64,000 nucleotides of DNA from Corythucha ciliata (GCA_038030265.1 CM075943.1:34782001-34846000); one strand, 5' to 3'; shown: positions 50,099 through 63,060, counted from the first letter of the stretch. The notes: generated by a model from the letters alone, not told the origin. A program made the numbers and translations.

Positions 50099-51389
50099 TT
50101 TAAAACTCAAAAAATTGCTCAGCACTTGATGAGGTTTTGTTTTCAACACATGAAAAAAAGGGTGAAGGACTAATCGCAATTAATCGTGTTATAGTTTTCC
50201 AACGGACCCAATAATTAAATCATGTTGAACTAGCATCAGCTAGATCCAAATACACGTTTAGATACACTTGCTTATTCTCCCACCCGCTAGGTTTTATTTT
50301 ACTAAATATTACAACATTGTTCTACAAATGAGAAATTACGGCCCTTAAAAAGAGGCAAACCTATAAAATACGGGTGTTACTTGGGAAAATATCGTCAGAA
50401 TATGACTCAATTTGGCTTTGAATCACCCTGCAGAAACTGTAAGTAGCAGTTACCCACGCTACGTTTAACATCATGCAGAGTCGATGTTTCTCTGTCTGCC
50501 TAATCAAGCGGAAGGCTGAATGGTGACAGGGAAGGGGGAGCATTTTATGAATTCCAAAAAGTACGAACGATTTCCAACCTGAAATCATTTCAATATCTGT
50601 GAGGCATGCTTTAATGACAGTAAAAGGTTCTCCCTTGCTAAATTAAACAGACAAAAAATAAAAAAGAAAAAAAATTAAATGCGAGAGGCGGTGGGATTTA
50701 CGGTGTACTAAACCAGAAAATTAAGCATGTTTTCAAGGAGTGAGCATGATTACAGCACATTGAGTATTTTATTACAAAATGATTACAAAGCACGAATAAC
50801 TCCACTAGAGGGGAATAATTATGATTCTTGAACGAATACTATTAATTTCCACGAATAATAAATTACAAACTACAAGTAGTGACTTACTAGGTTATGTTCT
50901 ATACAAATAAGGTGGCAAACATATTAGAGCGATACGATGTCGTTTCGACATCGCCGACGTCAATTAACAGCTTCTATCAGGACAAATAGGAACAACTGGA
51001 AATGTGTCAAAATGATTTATTTTGACTTAAAATTATTAAAAGTGACATTTTTCGATTCACTAGTCCATTTCCAAACTGTTTTCAATGCTTCTGCTTTCCG
51101 ACTGATACATGAGCGGAATGGTTCTTGTTGAAACAATCATGATGCGCCGGATGATTATACACAAGGCAAGAGCGAGTAGTATTTTTTCAGATACACTGGT
51201 CTTCAGTGGCGTACTTACAGGCGGGAGGGGGGGTTCAAACCCGAAGCCCATTTTTCGGCCCAAAAAAGCCTCCTATTTGTCTCATTCCTCTAGTTCATAT
51301 ACTTTGATGGGTGGGGCTAAATACCAAGTTGTTGAAGAAACACCAGGATTAAAAGAGCTCAGTTCATGAAATTGCTACTTCCAATAAGT

Positions 51390-51990
51390 GAAAAGCTAGC
51401 GAAATCGGGCGTATGAACGAGCCAACGCCGCGAAATTGCTTATTAACAGAGCAAAATTTGGGTGCAGCGAAATTTATTTTTGGACGAGCCAGCCCCACTA
51501 AATTGATTGAACCAGTCGCGTGAAATTGTGTTTTATCAGGGAGCCAATCATATGAAATTGGCATTGAGAGGGCCGACCTAGCAAAATAGTATTTAGAAGA
51601 AAAAATATCCGCGAAATTGACTTTTCTAGGTGGCACCCTATCAGACATGAGCAGACATTCTTTTATAGTATAGACCTATAGGGCCACAAAATTATTTTTG
51701 TTTGTTGAGCCAGCCCCACGATACTAGTTTTTAATGAGCCAACCCAGCGAAATTTCATTTTTGGAAAAGCTAAAGCCAAGCCAAACCGGGAATTGGTTTC
51801 ACAAAGTGACAGATCTGCGAAATTTGGGGTTTGAAATAGCTTGCAGTTCATTAAATTGTTTTTTCTATGATTCTATAGCCGGTTATATGAACGAACCCTC
51901 GAAATTGTTTCATTCCAATGGGTCAACAAAGCAAAATTTTGTAAAGTGTTTTCATTGTGTAAAGTTTTCATTTCTGGTCATGGTGTCGTG
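51390..51990 (+). repeat. Tandem array, GAGCCAACCC...GAAATTG family
   Basis: About eighteen diverged units of about 32 bp with GAGCCAACCCCGCGAAATTG and T/A-rich links. It adjoins the left inverted repeat of the MULE element. The array beyond the right inverted repeat (57.13 kb) has the same orientation, so it is not itself part of the inversion. The region 50,110-51,390 holds nothing recognised. Confidence 0.7.
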
Positions 51991-52959
51991 GAGGCCGAAC
52001 AACCCAAGGATTTTCTACATTTTTGTCTCTCCACAATTTTTATTGTAACCGAATCGATTTTTGACCTGACTAGGTAATCCTCAGGGTTTCTTCAATTAAG
52101 AGATCCGAGAGGTAGTCATATACACTTTTCAAGTGAAAGTCACATTCGTTATGAACTGATTCGTTATGATGAATAAATAATGTGACTTCCACATGAAAAG
52201 TGTTTAAAAGAAGAAGCCCTGAGGTCAGGGGGGGTCCTGGTGGCGTATTAACAATCCCTATACCATTACAACACCGTTCCCGTTCAGCCGTTCAGAACAG
52301 TGTTCTGTTCTACTCGCCTAGGGTTTGTTCACCACTTTTTTTTTCTACTCTGTCGAAAACACTTATTTTTGTCTTCGTACAATCCCTATGGCATTACAAG
52401 TTACAACACCACTTCATCCAGAAAAGTACCGTTTTCCCTCCTAATTTAGCATACGTTTTTCCTCCAGGTTTTAATAATATTGCCGTTCATTTTATTTTTT
52501 AATCGAGTCTTATTAAAGAACTCTAATCTTATTTAGTGCACACATACAAAGACACACTACGAGCACTTAATTATTATTGAGGAAAAAAATCCTACACCAA
52601 TAATGTTTCATGTAATTAAATCGTACTGCTGTTGAAGTTTCTTTCGCGCGCTTTTGCATCAAGGAAACTAGGGTTTTCAAGGAAACTGGGATTAACAGAG
52701 AAAAATTACAGAAGAAGAAAAAAAACATAAAAATTATCAGTGGGTTCCGTAGTCCTTTTATTTTTGATGGGTAGTGAAGGATCCTCGATTTATCTGTTCA
52801 AATTTCTGCTTTGAAAGTTTGCCTGACTTCATTTGAAAATAATGACAAGAAAATTATCATGGTGGATTTCACAACTCGGCTTAAGTTTTGGCTTAAAATT
52901 AAGTCTGACATTAGGGGAAAAATGCATTGAATATAATTTAAACAAGGTTCGGCTTTGTC

Positions 52960-53357
52960 AAGGGGTGTTTCACAGATGATTCCTCGACCCCCCTCCAATC
53001 ATCCCTCGACTAATACGTGGCATTCGTTTTCTCGCCTTATTTCTGCACCAATCCTGGATTTTAAGGACTCGTTTCCATCTCCACGAAGTTTCGCAAATGC
53101 AGACGTATAATTTTTTCAAATTTCGTCCATGAAGTAATTTTAAACCTCCCTTAAATTTTTGCCATGAAATTTCAAGCTCTTCCTTCGACTTATTTGAAAA
53201 AAAGTAATACGTCTGCATATGTGGAACTTCCTGGAGATTGAAACGAGACCTTAAAATCCAGGATTGGAGCAGAAATAAGGCGAGAAAACGTGTGCCACGT
53301 AGTAGATGATGGAAGATTGGAGGGGGGTCGAGGAATCATCTGTGCTATACCCCCTTA
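52960..53357. mobile_element. Foldback element next to the MULE gene 3' end
   Basis: Inverted arms share CACAGATGATTCCTCGACCC and ATCCTGGATTTTAAGG and meet near 53,160. The ends are AAGGGGT-like. It lies between the left inverted repeat of the MULE and the gene's polyadenylation region, so it is probably a nested insertion. Confidence 0.7.
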
Positions 53358-53495
53358 AGCCGTGGTGATGAAATCAACCATAATTAAATTAAAGGGGGAT
53401 CGGTATTGGTTCATCAATATAATTTATTTATTTATTTGCTTGATACAAAAGAGAGAGAGAGAGAGAAAAAAAAATGAATTAATGATGATGATGTA

Positions 53496-56040
53496 TTAAT
53501 GCATTTTTGCACAGGGTATGTTATTTTTCACATTTAGTGACAATTGATGCTGCCGTTTTGGTTTCTTTTTTCGAATTTTTGTGGAACTCTTTGACAGCTC
53601 TTCATTTGACGGTCTTCCCGATTGCAGTCTTCTTCCTCCTTTTGGCAAACCTCGACTTTTCCTCCTTGACAGAGCAGTTGGCTGGACAGCAATAGTTTTC
53701 TTTTTAGACAGCCCGAACGTTTGACACGACGCCACGTAGGCCGAAGCTTGGGAAGAGGTTTGAACCTACAACAGGGACCGAATATTATGATAAACTCGAT
53801 TTTTTCATAAATGTTCCAAGATTCCAGATTTGGCCAAGTTTCCACAAGACCAAAAATAATGCCACGTCCTACATCCCCCGCGTACGACAACACCTTTTAT
53901 TTGAACTCAAGAAGGAAAATTCTTGATATTCGTCTGTACTATTTTTTTTGTATACCTACAATAATTATTAATTATCATTTTACTTTACCTTGTCCAGAGA
54001 TCGAATCAATTTCTCCATGATCAACTTGTTAGACAAGCTGGGTGACTCTTGGAGAAGATCGGCTACTCGGAGAAAACCATTTTTCAATGTTGATATAATT
54101 TCAAAATATTCCTGGGAAGAAAAATCTTCAACGCCTGGGCTTTGATCTTCCTCAACTGACAACTCAGCGGGGTTCACGACGACCGAGCTTCCGTCCTGTT
54201 TTTCCGAATCATGCTGCATACCATCGAAAAATTGTAGAGGAACTTCTGTTCCATATGCGATTATTGCAAGTTTCCTCTTTTCTTCGGCAGACAGAAGAGG
54301 CCTTTTTGAAGGTTGTATGCCAGTGTGGTGTTCGACGGCACAAATGTGTTTACAATAACGCCCATTGCGTCCAAAAGGGCAGTCGCATGTTTCGAGGGTA
54401 ATGTCGACGTTATAGAAAGAATATTTTCCCTTTGAAGCCACTTTGTAGTTCTCTGCTGAGGTTTGCAGTACTTCCAGCGTCGTCGAATTCTTCAGGAATT
54501 TTTTGTAGTCCGTCAGAAATTTTTGGTCTCTTCGAGAAGTGGCGAACTCTACGAGTCTACGTTGGTGATAGTTTTCGAAAATGGTGGTGATGAACTCAAG
54601 CAAAGCGCAGGAATTAAAAGCCTTGCACCTTTGAAGTACAACGTCTTTAAATATTCGTATCGACGCCTCCGAAAAGTTGTTAGTATTATGACCGTAGGTC
54701 AATAAATTACTCCGATACGCAAGACACCACTCCTGTCTTCGAACCCATAGGTTTTCAAAATACTTCTTTGCGTTTGATAAAGGTCGGATGAACATAATTA
54801 AGTCATTGAAACACTTTTCCGCAGCTCCTATAGAACCAGCGTACAGAACTCTTTGGAACAGCCTCATAATAGCGATCCTCTGACTGCTCTCAATTTGATG
54901 TGAACTGCTCCACAGCCATCTCCATACTGCTTGACACACGTGAAAAGTGCACAGCAAGAGACGTGCAGATGGAAAAATGGCCTGCAGAGCTCGCCTCTCC
55001 GCTAAACTGTCATCCGTCATAACGATTGAAGGACTCCATTTTTTGTTTGTGCCTCTTTCGATAGCTTCCTTTAAAGCGATAAACGAGGAAGTATAATTTT
55101 GTTCAGACAGCGACGTGTGAAGTATACAACCAAGAGGCAAGGCTCCTACTTTACTTCCGACAAAAACAAACGTGACGCATGTATTTGCTTGGTCGCAAGA
55201 TCCGCTGGAATCTACGAAAACCATGTCGTTTGATTCACGATGTTCAAACACTCTAGACATCAACGGAGTTACAATGGAAACAGTGAAGTTGTCTTCGTCG
55301 ACGTGTAGTTTAAAACCACTTGCCTCTAGTATTGACTTCTTGGCCTTAAGAGTTTCCAAACTCGAGGTTAAATCTCTGTCACCGTAATTCGACCGTCTCC
55401 ATGTAGAATATAGGAATTGAACTTGACGAGGTGTCGGGTTGTCATGGGCGTTCGCCAGCTTTTTTAGAACGGCAGATTCATCATCACAACAATCCGCAAG
55501 TTGCATTTCGTGAAAAGATTTTGCAGCTGATGCGGTCATTCCTGCACCGAAATATTCCCAAAACTTTAACTTGATCTTTTCACTAAAGCGAAGAAAACTG
55601 AAAGCTTCCGCATTTTCGATTTTGTGGTTGTGAGAGAACTTAATTTTAATGATACAATTAAGCCCCCTCCTTAATGGCTCATGATTCCTCTTAGTTTCTT
55701 TGTTGATCATTTTGAACGTGAAGTTGATGGAGGCCGTACATTTTTTGTCTCTTATTCGGTTCTCATAAGTCCTGCTTTTTACAGTTTTATTTTTAGATGA
55801 ATGATGACACAAGAATGATTTTGAGAAGAGATTCCTTACAGTTTTCGAATTTCTCTTTGAAACGATCCAGTTCGTACTTGTCCATTCCGAGAAAATCTCG
55901 ACAAAACTCGCACATTGATCGTCGTAAGTACCATCCTTATTCGTTGAAGAGAATGATTCACTATCACCGTTTTCAAAATTTACTATTGTATTGTCCGAGC
56001 AACACTCGCGTAACATTAATTCAAATTCAGCCCGTCTCAT
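53496..56040 (-). CDS. SWIM-type MULE transposase (773 residues, two exons)
   Basis: Exon 1 (56,040-53,989, 684 codons) and exon 2 (53,765-53,496) join in phase 0 across a 223-bp intron (donor GTAAAG, acceptor TTGTAG), giving SLDK-VQTSSQASAY. A C-C-HxH zinc region (Cys78, Cys101, His137-x-His139) resembles FLYWCH/WRKY-type DNA-binding folds. The MULE core has Asp277 (VFVDSSG), Asp343/344 (VMTDDSLAE) and a candidate Glu458 (NNFSEAS). A SWIM finger follows (CDCPFGRNGRYCKH, residues 552-565). Exon 2 is basic and ends NVKNNIPCAKMH. No frameshifts. AATAAA-type signals occur on the minus strand near 53,425. Inverted repeats around it favour a transposon over a domesticated gene. Confidence 0.85.
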
Positions 56041-57129
56041 GTTCTCTACACTGACGAAAAAACTAGAGCTTCAAAAGAGCACGGCCGCGAATGATAAAAT
56101 TGTGAGTTGTTGGGGTCGAAATTGGGATGAATTAAAGGTCTAGGACTACAAGAGAGAAGAAAAACTTAGTTCAGCAGTTTCGTGTTTCGTCTCCCCCCGT
56201 GTTGCCCTTTCGTGCGGGAGTGTTAGCCTTTTCTTACTTCCCTCAACTTTTTTTCTTCTCATTGAAAAAAAACAACATACGTACGCAATTTTGATCCGAT
56301 GATGAGTGAATGAGGTTGTACTTGTACGTTATATTGACATAGAAAGGAGGAGCTAGCTGAGACATTAGAATATTGTCGATGAATTGAATCGGTGAGAGTG
56401 AAAAGGATACGATTCCAGAAATGATGTATGAACATGATTGTGTAGATGAAAGTCCTATCGAGTGAAGACGGTTGATTCCAGCGTTACTGAGGGCGCGGAA
56501 CGTCGTGGAAATTATTAGTGAGGACCGTAAACCGGCGAAAATTATGTTTTCAAATTAATTCTTTCGATTACATTAAAATTATAGAAGAAAAAGAATTATT
56601 TATTATTGTATAAAACGCGAGTAACGAATTCTACCAATCTCTATTAGTACAGACTACAGAGCCTAAAGTATTTTTCTCCGCTGAGAATTGAGTGGTCGTA
56701 GGTTCTTTGCCATAGTGAACAATACACAATGTTTTTTCCATGTTTTATACAGAGAAACACGAAAACAAACAGAGGGATCTGCGTCGTTCCGATCTCGAAT
56801 GGGGTATACTACGTATAGGAGAGTTCTTTAATAAACAATTATAAAAATCCTTGAAACGAAAGTGTAATTAAAGGGGGGGGGGAAATGTGCTTTTCTTGAA
56901 TCTAGAGAATGAAGTGGTGTAACGGCATAGGGATTGTATGAAGACTAGAAACCGTTGCTTGAAAGTGATGAACAAACCCTACGCGAGTAGAACACCGTTC
57001 TGAACGACTGAACGGGAACGGTGTTGTAAAGGTATAGGGATTGTTAATACGCGTCCTGGTGAGGTCGAAAATCGATTCTGTTACAATAAAAATTGAGGAG
57101 AGGCAAAAATGTTGAAAATCCCTGATGTA

Positions 57130-57370
57130 ACATTTTGTATTTGATGGAGCAAAATCCACAAAATTGTACTTTCGGATGAGCCAGCTCCCCAAAATTGTTT
57201 TTTTAATGGGCCAACTCCACAAGACTTGTCCTTCAGGGAGCCGTTCCCGTCGAAATTGGTACTGAGAGGGCCGATCACGCGAACTTAGTGCGTAAAAGGA
57301 GAAAGACATTCGAAATAGTCTTTACTAGTGGGCCAGGCCCGCAGAATTGGCTTTCTGAACAGGTCAACCC

Positions 57371-57420
<50 letters not shown>
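57130..57420 (+). repeat. Tandem array, GAGCCA/AAATTG family, ending in a T-run
   Basis: About eight units like GAGCCAGCTCCCCAAAATTG and GGGCCAACTCCACAAGACTT, ending in a T-run at 57,375-57,417. It abuts the right inverted repeat of the MULE. Confidence 0.7.
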
Positions 57421-57421
<1 letters not shown>

Positions 57422-57542
57422 GGCAACTTCCAATGGTTATTAGCCCATCTTCCTTGCTGTATTATGAAATAATAATATTGTACTTAATCCTACTTCGTTA
57501 TTTTGTTCAGGCTAGAGTAATTTTTTATTTTTTTATCACTAA

Positions 57543-57680
57543 GGCCCGTATTCAGAAACCAACCTTAACCTTTACATCTCCTTTAAGCGCTTCAAAACAG
57601 ATGACACACTTCTATAAACCATCACATTTTTCAACTCCTTTAGTTAAGGCTTTGTAAAGGTTGGTTTCTGAATACGGCCC
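57543..57680. mobile_element. Harbinger-like MITE with TAA duplication
   Basis: It is 138 bp with inverted ends (GGCCCGTATTCAGAAACCAA left, TTGGTTTCTGAATACGGCCC right). TAA lies on both sides (57,540-57,542; 57,681-57,683). Non-coding. Confidence 0.8.
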
Positions 57681-57812
57681 TAAGTTGTCTCTAACGCATC
57701 TCTAGTCTACGGTTTAAAATTACATTTCAAACAAAAGTTATCACCCGTTTTGATATCACAGTTATTTCATCAGACACACTTACATTTCCAATCAAGGCTT
57801 TTACTTGTCTTA

Positions 57813-59205
57813 AGCCGGCTTCACATGTGATCTGAAAAAAGCTCGGCTTTGAGCTGTATCCAATGAAATATAATTAATTCAAACGCGGGTTGCTCTCAAG
57901 GTAAATAGACTTACAGAGGTATGCTCGTAACTAAGGAAATTGTTGTCAAAATTGACGTCACGGGAGTAAAAAAAATAATGAGGGACCAAACTTCACATAT
58001 GAAGCTTCCCCTCCCATGGTTTCTCCCTTGGAATTTCTTTGTAGATCAAGCAAAAAATGAATGAAAAGCCAAAATAAGTGCCTGGAAATTTTTTTAAAAG
58101 CGATATAATTTGGCGGGATCGTTCTTTGGACTTTATGTACCGTTTTAAGGCCCAGTTAATTGTAACGTACCACGTGAAGCCCCGTGTATTCAGTACATAC
58201 AGCACTCGGCGCAGTGACGGGCGAATTTATTATGTGTACCATTGAGAAACGACCATTAAGCTTCATGAGGGAGCAAGGAAGGGCTTCCCTGCTGCCCGCG
58301 ACAATCACGCTCACGAGCATTTCTAAGATAGGTTGGACAACAAAGCTGAAGTTTAAAAGTTTTCCCTGTCATGCATAGAAATAGAAGTAATTTAGTATTT
58401 TAGTATTAATGGTGTCCTTCGACCAGAATCCTGGCCTCGAACCTAGCCGTATTCAATCACTGTCGATATCGAGGAATTTGTTTGCCTCATCTGGAGCCTA
58501 TAGTACAAACTCGTGCGAAAATGCCGCTAGACGCGATCGCTATGGCGGGATAATGTTATTTCTTATTCGACGTCCTTGGATCCTGCTTGCAGCTTTTCCC
58601 CGACCGTTCATACTAAGGCCTCTGGCTGCATACCCAGGATGGAAAAGGGCGATTCACACCCTCATCATACGATATTGGTCGATGTGCGGTTTGTTGTACA
58701 AAAACTGCCGAGAATCCTTAATACGGAGCCAAGTGTTTCGGGGCGCTTATATTATTGTTAATTGGAACGGTGGCGAGGTCTCTACGTTGATGAGTGTCAC
58801 GAAAACTCATTGTTTAACGAGAAAATTGCTGAACTTAGCTCTATCTTAAAAGAATTTCTAAAAGTTTCAAAACTGAGATGATACCCTGCACCTGCAGCAG
58901 TTTTCTTTGCTCCAACCATTACACTAAGGGGCCCTGCAATCACTTCTTTCACAGGAAAATTGTCCTACAGGCAATAATGCGTAGTTCTCCCGATTTAAAA
59001 AGTGGCCCCAGAAATGTTGACCATTTTGTTTTATTGAAAAAAGTCAAATTTTTTAAAAATTTGTCATCCCATGACGTCATGGCACAAACAATAATAATTG
59101 GTTGAAAATTAAGAGCATACCTCTTTAGTCTATTTACCTTGGGTTGCTCTTTGATTGGCTACAGCTCAAAGCTTAAGCTGTCACAGCTCGCATGTGAAGG
59201 TGGCT
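57813..59205. mobile_element. 1.39-kb non-coding element with long inverted ends and TTA duplication
   Basis: Ends are AGCCGGCTTCACATGTGA and the complement of AGCCACCTTCACATGCGA. The inverted homology extends about 150-200 bp inward (TAAATAGACTNNAGAGGTATG, TGACGTCA). TTA flanks both sides (57,810-57,812; 59,206-59,208), as in Harbinger-type insertions. Open frames inside, the longest 146 codons at 58.4-58.85 kb, show no transposase motif. Confidence 0.7.
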
Positions 59206-59264
59206 TTAGTGCTATGCAGGTAAGCATTTCATTTCTAACCCCCTTTTACCATAATTTTATTCAA

Positions 59265-59600
59265 CTATATTAATTTAAGTACTTCAACTTTTTCTAGGAA
59301 ATTCAAAACTTTCTTCTGATTATCTGCCCAGCTTAGCAGCTCCTTATACGAGGGCAAGGGAAAAGGCAAGTACTGTCTTCGTTGGACGTCAAAAATTGGG
59401 CATTCCTCTGCTATGTGCCTGATACTTACAGGACAATTACATCGATCACACAGCGGCCATGCTGGCCATGCGTCAACCTAATGTGCCCCGTTTGAAGACG
59501 TACAATTTTGATGGCTTCGCTTCTGTTTAGGTGAGTAACATCTTGCTTTTGTACGACATGTGGCTTTACTTCTTTCAATTGGGTCAAACCCAGTTTATTA
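59265..59600 (-). pseudogene. LINE C-terminal fragment
   Basis: It encodes EAIKIVRLQTGHIRLTHG and, after a frameshift near 59,450, CDRCNCPVSIRHIAEECPIF then RRQYLPFPLPSYKELL and a stop at 59,265. This is the conserved tail after RNase H of Jockey/R1-like LINE proteins. The upstream part is cut by the MITE at 59.62 kb. Confidence 0.75.
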
Positions 59601-59615
59601 TTATTATTATTATTA

Positions 59616-59750
59616 GGCCCGTTCCATTGTTTTGCTAGTGCTACACTAGTGTAGAAAACCACGTGATTTCATTGACTTATTCCGAAAAATTGAATGAAAC
59701 CAGATGATTTTCTTCAAAAGTGTAGCACTCGCGAAACAATGGAACAGACC
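59616..59750. mobile_element. MITE with GGCCCGTTCCATTG ends
   Basis: The left end GGCCCGTTCCATTGTTTTGC and right end GCGAAACAATGGAACAGACC are inverted, with further arm pairing (AGTGCTACAC, GTGTAGCACT). It sits in a TTA microsatellite; TATTATTA flanks both sides, so a duplication of 3 or 8 bp cannot be told from the repeat. Confidence 0.7.
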
Positions 59751-59759
59751 TATTATTAA

Positions 59760-62700
59760 TTTTTTTCCCTTCGGCCTTGTACGGGCCTTGTAGTAAACGG
59801 AGTATTATAGGAATCCATAGAGGAGGAATAACATGGAGGGAGTGTCTTCCAAAATCCCTGACCAAATCATAACTGAAGGAAAAAGTATCTTTTCAAGTGA
59901 AGCTACCCTTCCGGGTAACATGTCAAAGACGGAAACCTCTCATTTGACATTATTTATCCATGTTTTAATTTGAACCGTCTCGCAGTAAAGTGACTTTATT
60001 TTCACGTTTTCTCACTTTATTTCTTTTTTCGTAAACCCGGAAAAACGAAAATCTGTCCGGTGTGCCGAAGTAACAGTGCGTGTATTCAACATTCTTTTTA
60101 AAAGTGAGTATATTATCGTGCATAAATGAATGGCGTAGTCCATTGGTTTTCAGAAAATACACACCTCGAGTTCCTTGTTTTTTGTTATTCTTTCTAGTTT
60201 CTAGTTGATTTCATAAATAAACCGAACTTGACAGCCGGCCGGCGCGCGCCGGGAGAGCATATTCCACGTGACAGAACTAGAATTGTGGTTGTTTCATAGG
60301 CTTGCCCGCCGACAAAATCAGTAGATATGCAGTTAAATAAATGAAGTAGGTAACGAATCGATAAACTATAATTATTTCTGTTCTGTTTCTTCCCAATTAC
60401 ATGACCTTCAGCAACAGTCAACATGGGGTACTGATCAACTTTCGGCTGTTATGATATGTGATCGGCTTGCCTTCAATGTACACAAACCCTTTCGTGCGCG
60501 CTTGTGAAGAATTATTAACTTCATCGACGGTCTGTCTGTACTATCTTGAGAGGCCAAGATTGGCAAAATTTGGTTCTCTTATTGGTTGGAGCACCAATAA
60601 TCCATAAAATCGAGTACTTTAAAAAACCTAAAGAAGCGGAATTGAATTCGCACGCACATCAGTAATGTGTGTGGATTATGAGAGGGAGTGATAGTCTTTG
60701 CCCACCCATCAGAAAACGCCCATGGGTGCAGCGACATCTGCGTGCATCGAACTCGAACCCCTGAGTCATCAAGTGAGCGGTCACAGTCCCCCACCCACCT
60801 CACCCCGTAAAAACAGTTTTTGGATCCTGCTTTCTCTCGCTGTGTGATCTGTAGTTTTTAATTCGTGTACCTCGCCCAGAATGTAGCGTGAAGCTAATCA
60901 TTTGCGGCCTGGATTATGTCCCTTATTTCTCCCATACAGCAGTGTAATAATGTTAAGCAGCTGAAGTGTCCGTTTCTTGGCTCGATACCTTTTAGTTTCA
61001 GGCTAATAAAGTTCGTTTTCAAGTATGCATCGTCGGGATTTTTTGGTAAACATAGCAATTTCTGGTCGTTAGTTTATGATGTACAATGCTGCAATGTGCT
61101 TGTACCACTGTGAGTGAATTGCCAGTTATTGGATCCAACGAAACTGACGATCCATTCAGGAAACCGTTGATTTAGACTCAAACTATAGAGTCTTGACCCT
61201 AGAAACTGACTGTTTAGCTTGATACCGGGCACGCCCCGACTCGTGAATTGACAATTCAGGCATTCAAACTGAGTAATTAGCCTATCTAAAATAAATATCT
61301 TGAAAAGTCACAATTTTTCGACGAAACCTCCACAGAAACGGTGACACTTACTCGAAAGATTGATAATATCGCGCTAGAAGCTGACTATTAATGCAGAAAA
61401 CTGGAATTTAGCCCCCAAGAACCAGACTCTTTCATTTCTCGACGCCCCGAAAATGGTCCAACTCACCATCTTGGACAATTTTGTGGCACAAAATGACCAC
61501 TCATCCTGGGAAATGTTGATTTGTTATGTCAGGATGGCCATATCGTCCGGTTAAATACTCTAAAGCTTGAGGACTGATGATAATTCAATCAAGTCGATCC
61601 CGAGGCCTGAACGAGCCAGTCAGTTTTGCCGTCCACACGCTCAAACTTTCCGTAGGGAAAGACTGGATTCGAGCTTTCCGTAGGGAAAGACTGGCCGTGT
61701 AGCCGGGCCTTTAGACTGAGTATCAAACCGGAATTGTAACGTGCGAACCCCAAAAGCTCCAATAGAGCAATGTGGGCTCGGGAGACGTCGGGAATTCGTC
61801 ACGTGCTTTCATGTCTACTAAATCCGCTTATGGTCTTAGTTGGTGGTCCATAAATCGTCTACAGCAATCAAACACGAAAAGCAATCCAATTCCCTACAGT
61901 AAACCAATCAGTTTTCTATAAAATTGGTTCTCTTACCCACCGGCTTAGTTGAAAACAGATCGTCTTCGAATATGCCCTGACTACACTGGCATTAGAGGCG
62001 AGATGAGATGACAAAACGTCTGGGTATTGAGATTCATATTATGAATAGATCGTGAAAAATGACAATGTTGGAGGTTCGCGGTCGTATCGTAATCTCACGT
62101 TCGTTTGATATTTGTTCAATGCAATTAAAAAATACAGGAAGACGATTACTATTGACTTTTACTGTCACGAACCACGTAGGCGCATTAAAAACGAAGTACC
62201 AAGGGACTTTACGAGCACAGTGTGTTAAAATTACCCTCAAAAATATTTCTATAATTTGATGTTCCAATTTCTTCCCAGACAAGAACGAAACATAATTAAG
62301 TTATATTTCAATAAAACAGAAAATAAGAAAACTTATCAATTTTGTTTACTACGTTTGTTTACATTGAGCAGGAAACTAGGGAAGTTCTGTGGCTGTTACC
62401 CTAAAAGCAACCTCTTTCGACAGCTGTAATCTTGGGGTCGTCCCCTTGAACCCCTCTTTCCTTCAAGGCTCCCTCCATGTTATTACTCCTCTATGTAGGA
62501 ATCACACGGAAAAACCGGGCTGATATTTTTAAGTATGATTTGCTCATGGCTACAGCCAGCATTACTTTGACACAAGCAAAAATCAACAAAAACTATTAAA
62601 TATAGCTGGTACCTCGTTACTTCATAAAGGAAGGCGCAGTGAAATTTCCCTTAGCGCACAACGAAAATGCAGTAAAGTACTTGTTACTCCTTCAGCAATG

Positions 62701-62800
62701 TACGGAATAATCCGCGCAATAGTATAATTTATAGTTCCCACGACAGAGTTTATTGTACGGCCTTGTAAGGATTGCAGTGGCAAAAAATATCAAGTACTAC
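59760..62800. other. No gene recognised; weak GAAACTGACTGTTTAGC-type array
   Basis: From about 61,110 to 61,560 diverged words such as GAAACTGACTGTTTAGC and GAATTGACAATTCAGG recur, a weak relative of the other arrays. At 61,646-61,695 CTTTCCGTAGGGAAAGACTGG occurs twice. No exon was identified. Confidence 0.4.
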
Positions 62801-63060
62801 TGTGACAGGCAAAGCTCGCGTTGCTGTACGGACATGGACTATTATGCCGTGGTCCAACTAACCATTGATGTCACCACTGTAAAAAGAGATGCGTCCCCTT
62901 GGTATCGGGTGCTGAAATAAGAAGGGTGAAAAGTAATGCGTCCAAACACACGGATAGTTGGGGGTTGCCTTTGTAAAAATTACTGGTCTCCCCAGTAAAA
63001 AGAACTAGGTTGACGTGGTAAAAGTTACTTGTGCCCCCTTGATGTTTCTTTGTGTGCGTC
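62800..63060 (+). repeat. Short array of GTAAAAGTTACT-type units
   Basis: Five or six diverged units of about 20 bp or multiples (GTAAAAAGAGATGCGTCCCC, GTGAAAAGTAATGCGTCC, GTAAAAATTACTGGTCTCCC, GTAAAAGTTACTTGTGCCCC). It lies just upstream of TCAGT motifs and a possible first exon. Confidence 0.5.

Larger units (their letters stand above)
52005..57125 (-). mobile_element. Candidate autonomous MULE (Mutator-like) element with long inverted repeats
   Basis: 52,005 to about 52,535 and about 56,820-57,125 are inverted copies sharing ATTTTTATTGTAAC, ACAACACCGTTCCCGTTCAG, TAGGGTTTGTTCA and ATTAAAGAACTC in order. The left copy carries an extra ~150 bp (52,075-52,225). A spliced MULE transposase gene lies between them. 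Same-family tandem arrays abut both outer ends. Exact termini and a 9-11-bp target duplication were not resolved. Confidence 0.65.

Noticed and set aside
56902..57309. 135-codon minus-strand open frame
   Set aside because: It spans the right inverted repeat and minisatellite of the MULE, with a matching repeat at 52 kb, so it is repeat-derived.
58409..58849. 146-codon plus-strand open frame inside the TTA-flanked element
   Set aside because: It has no transposase or other motif. Length alone is not convincing in a non-coding element.
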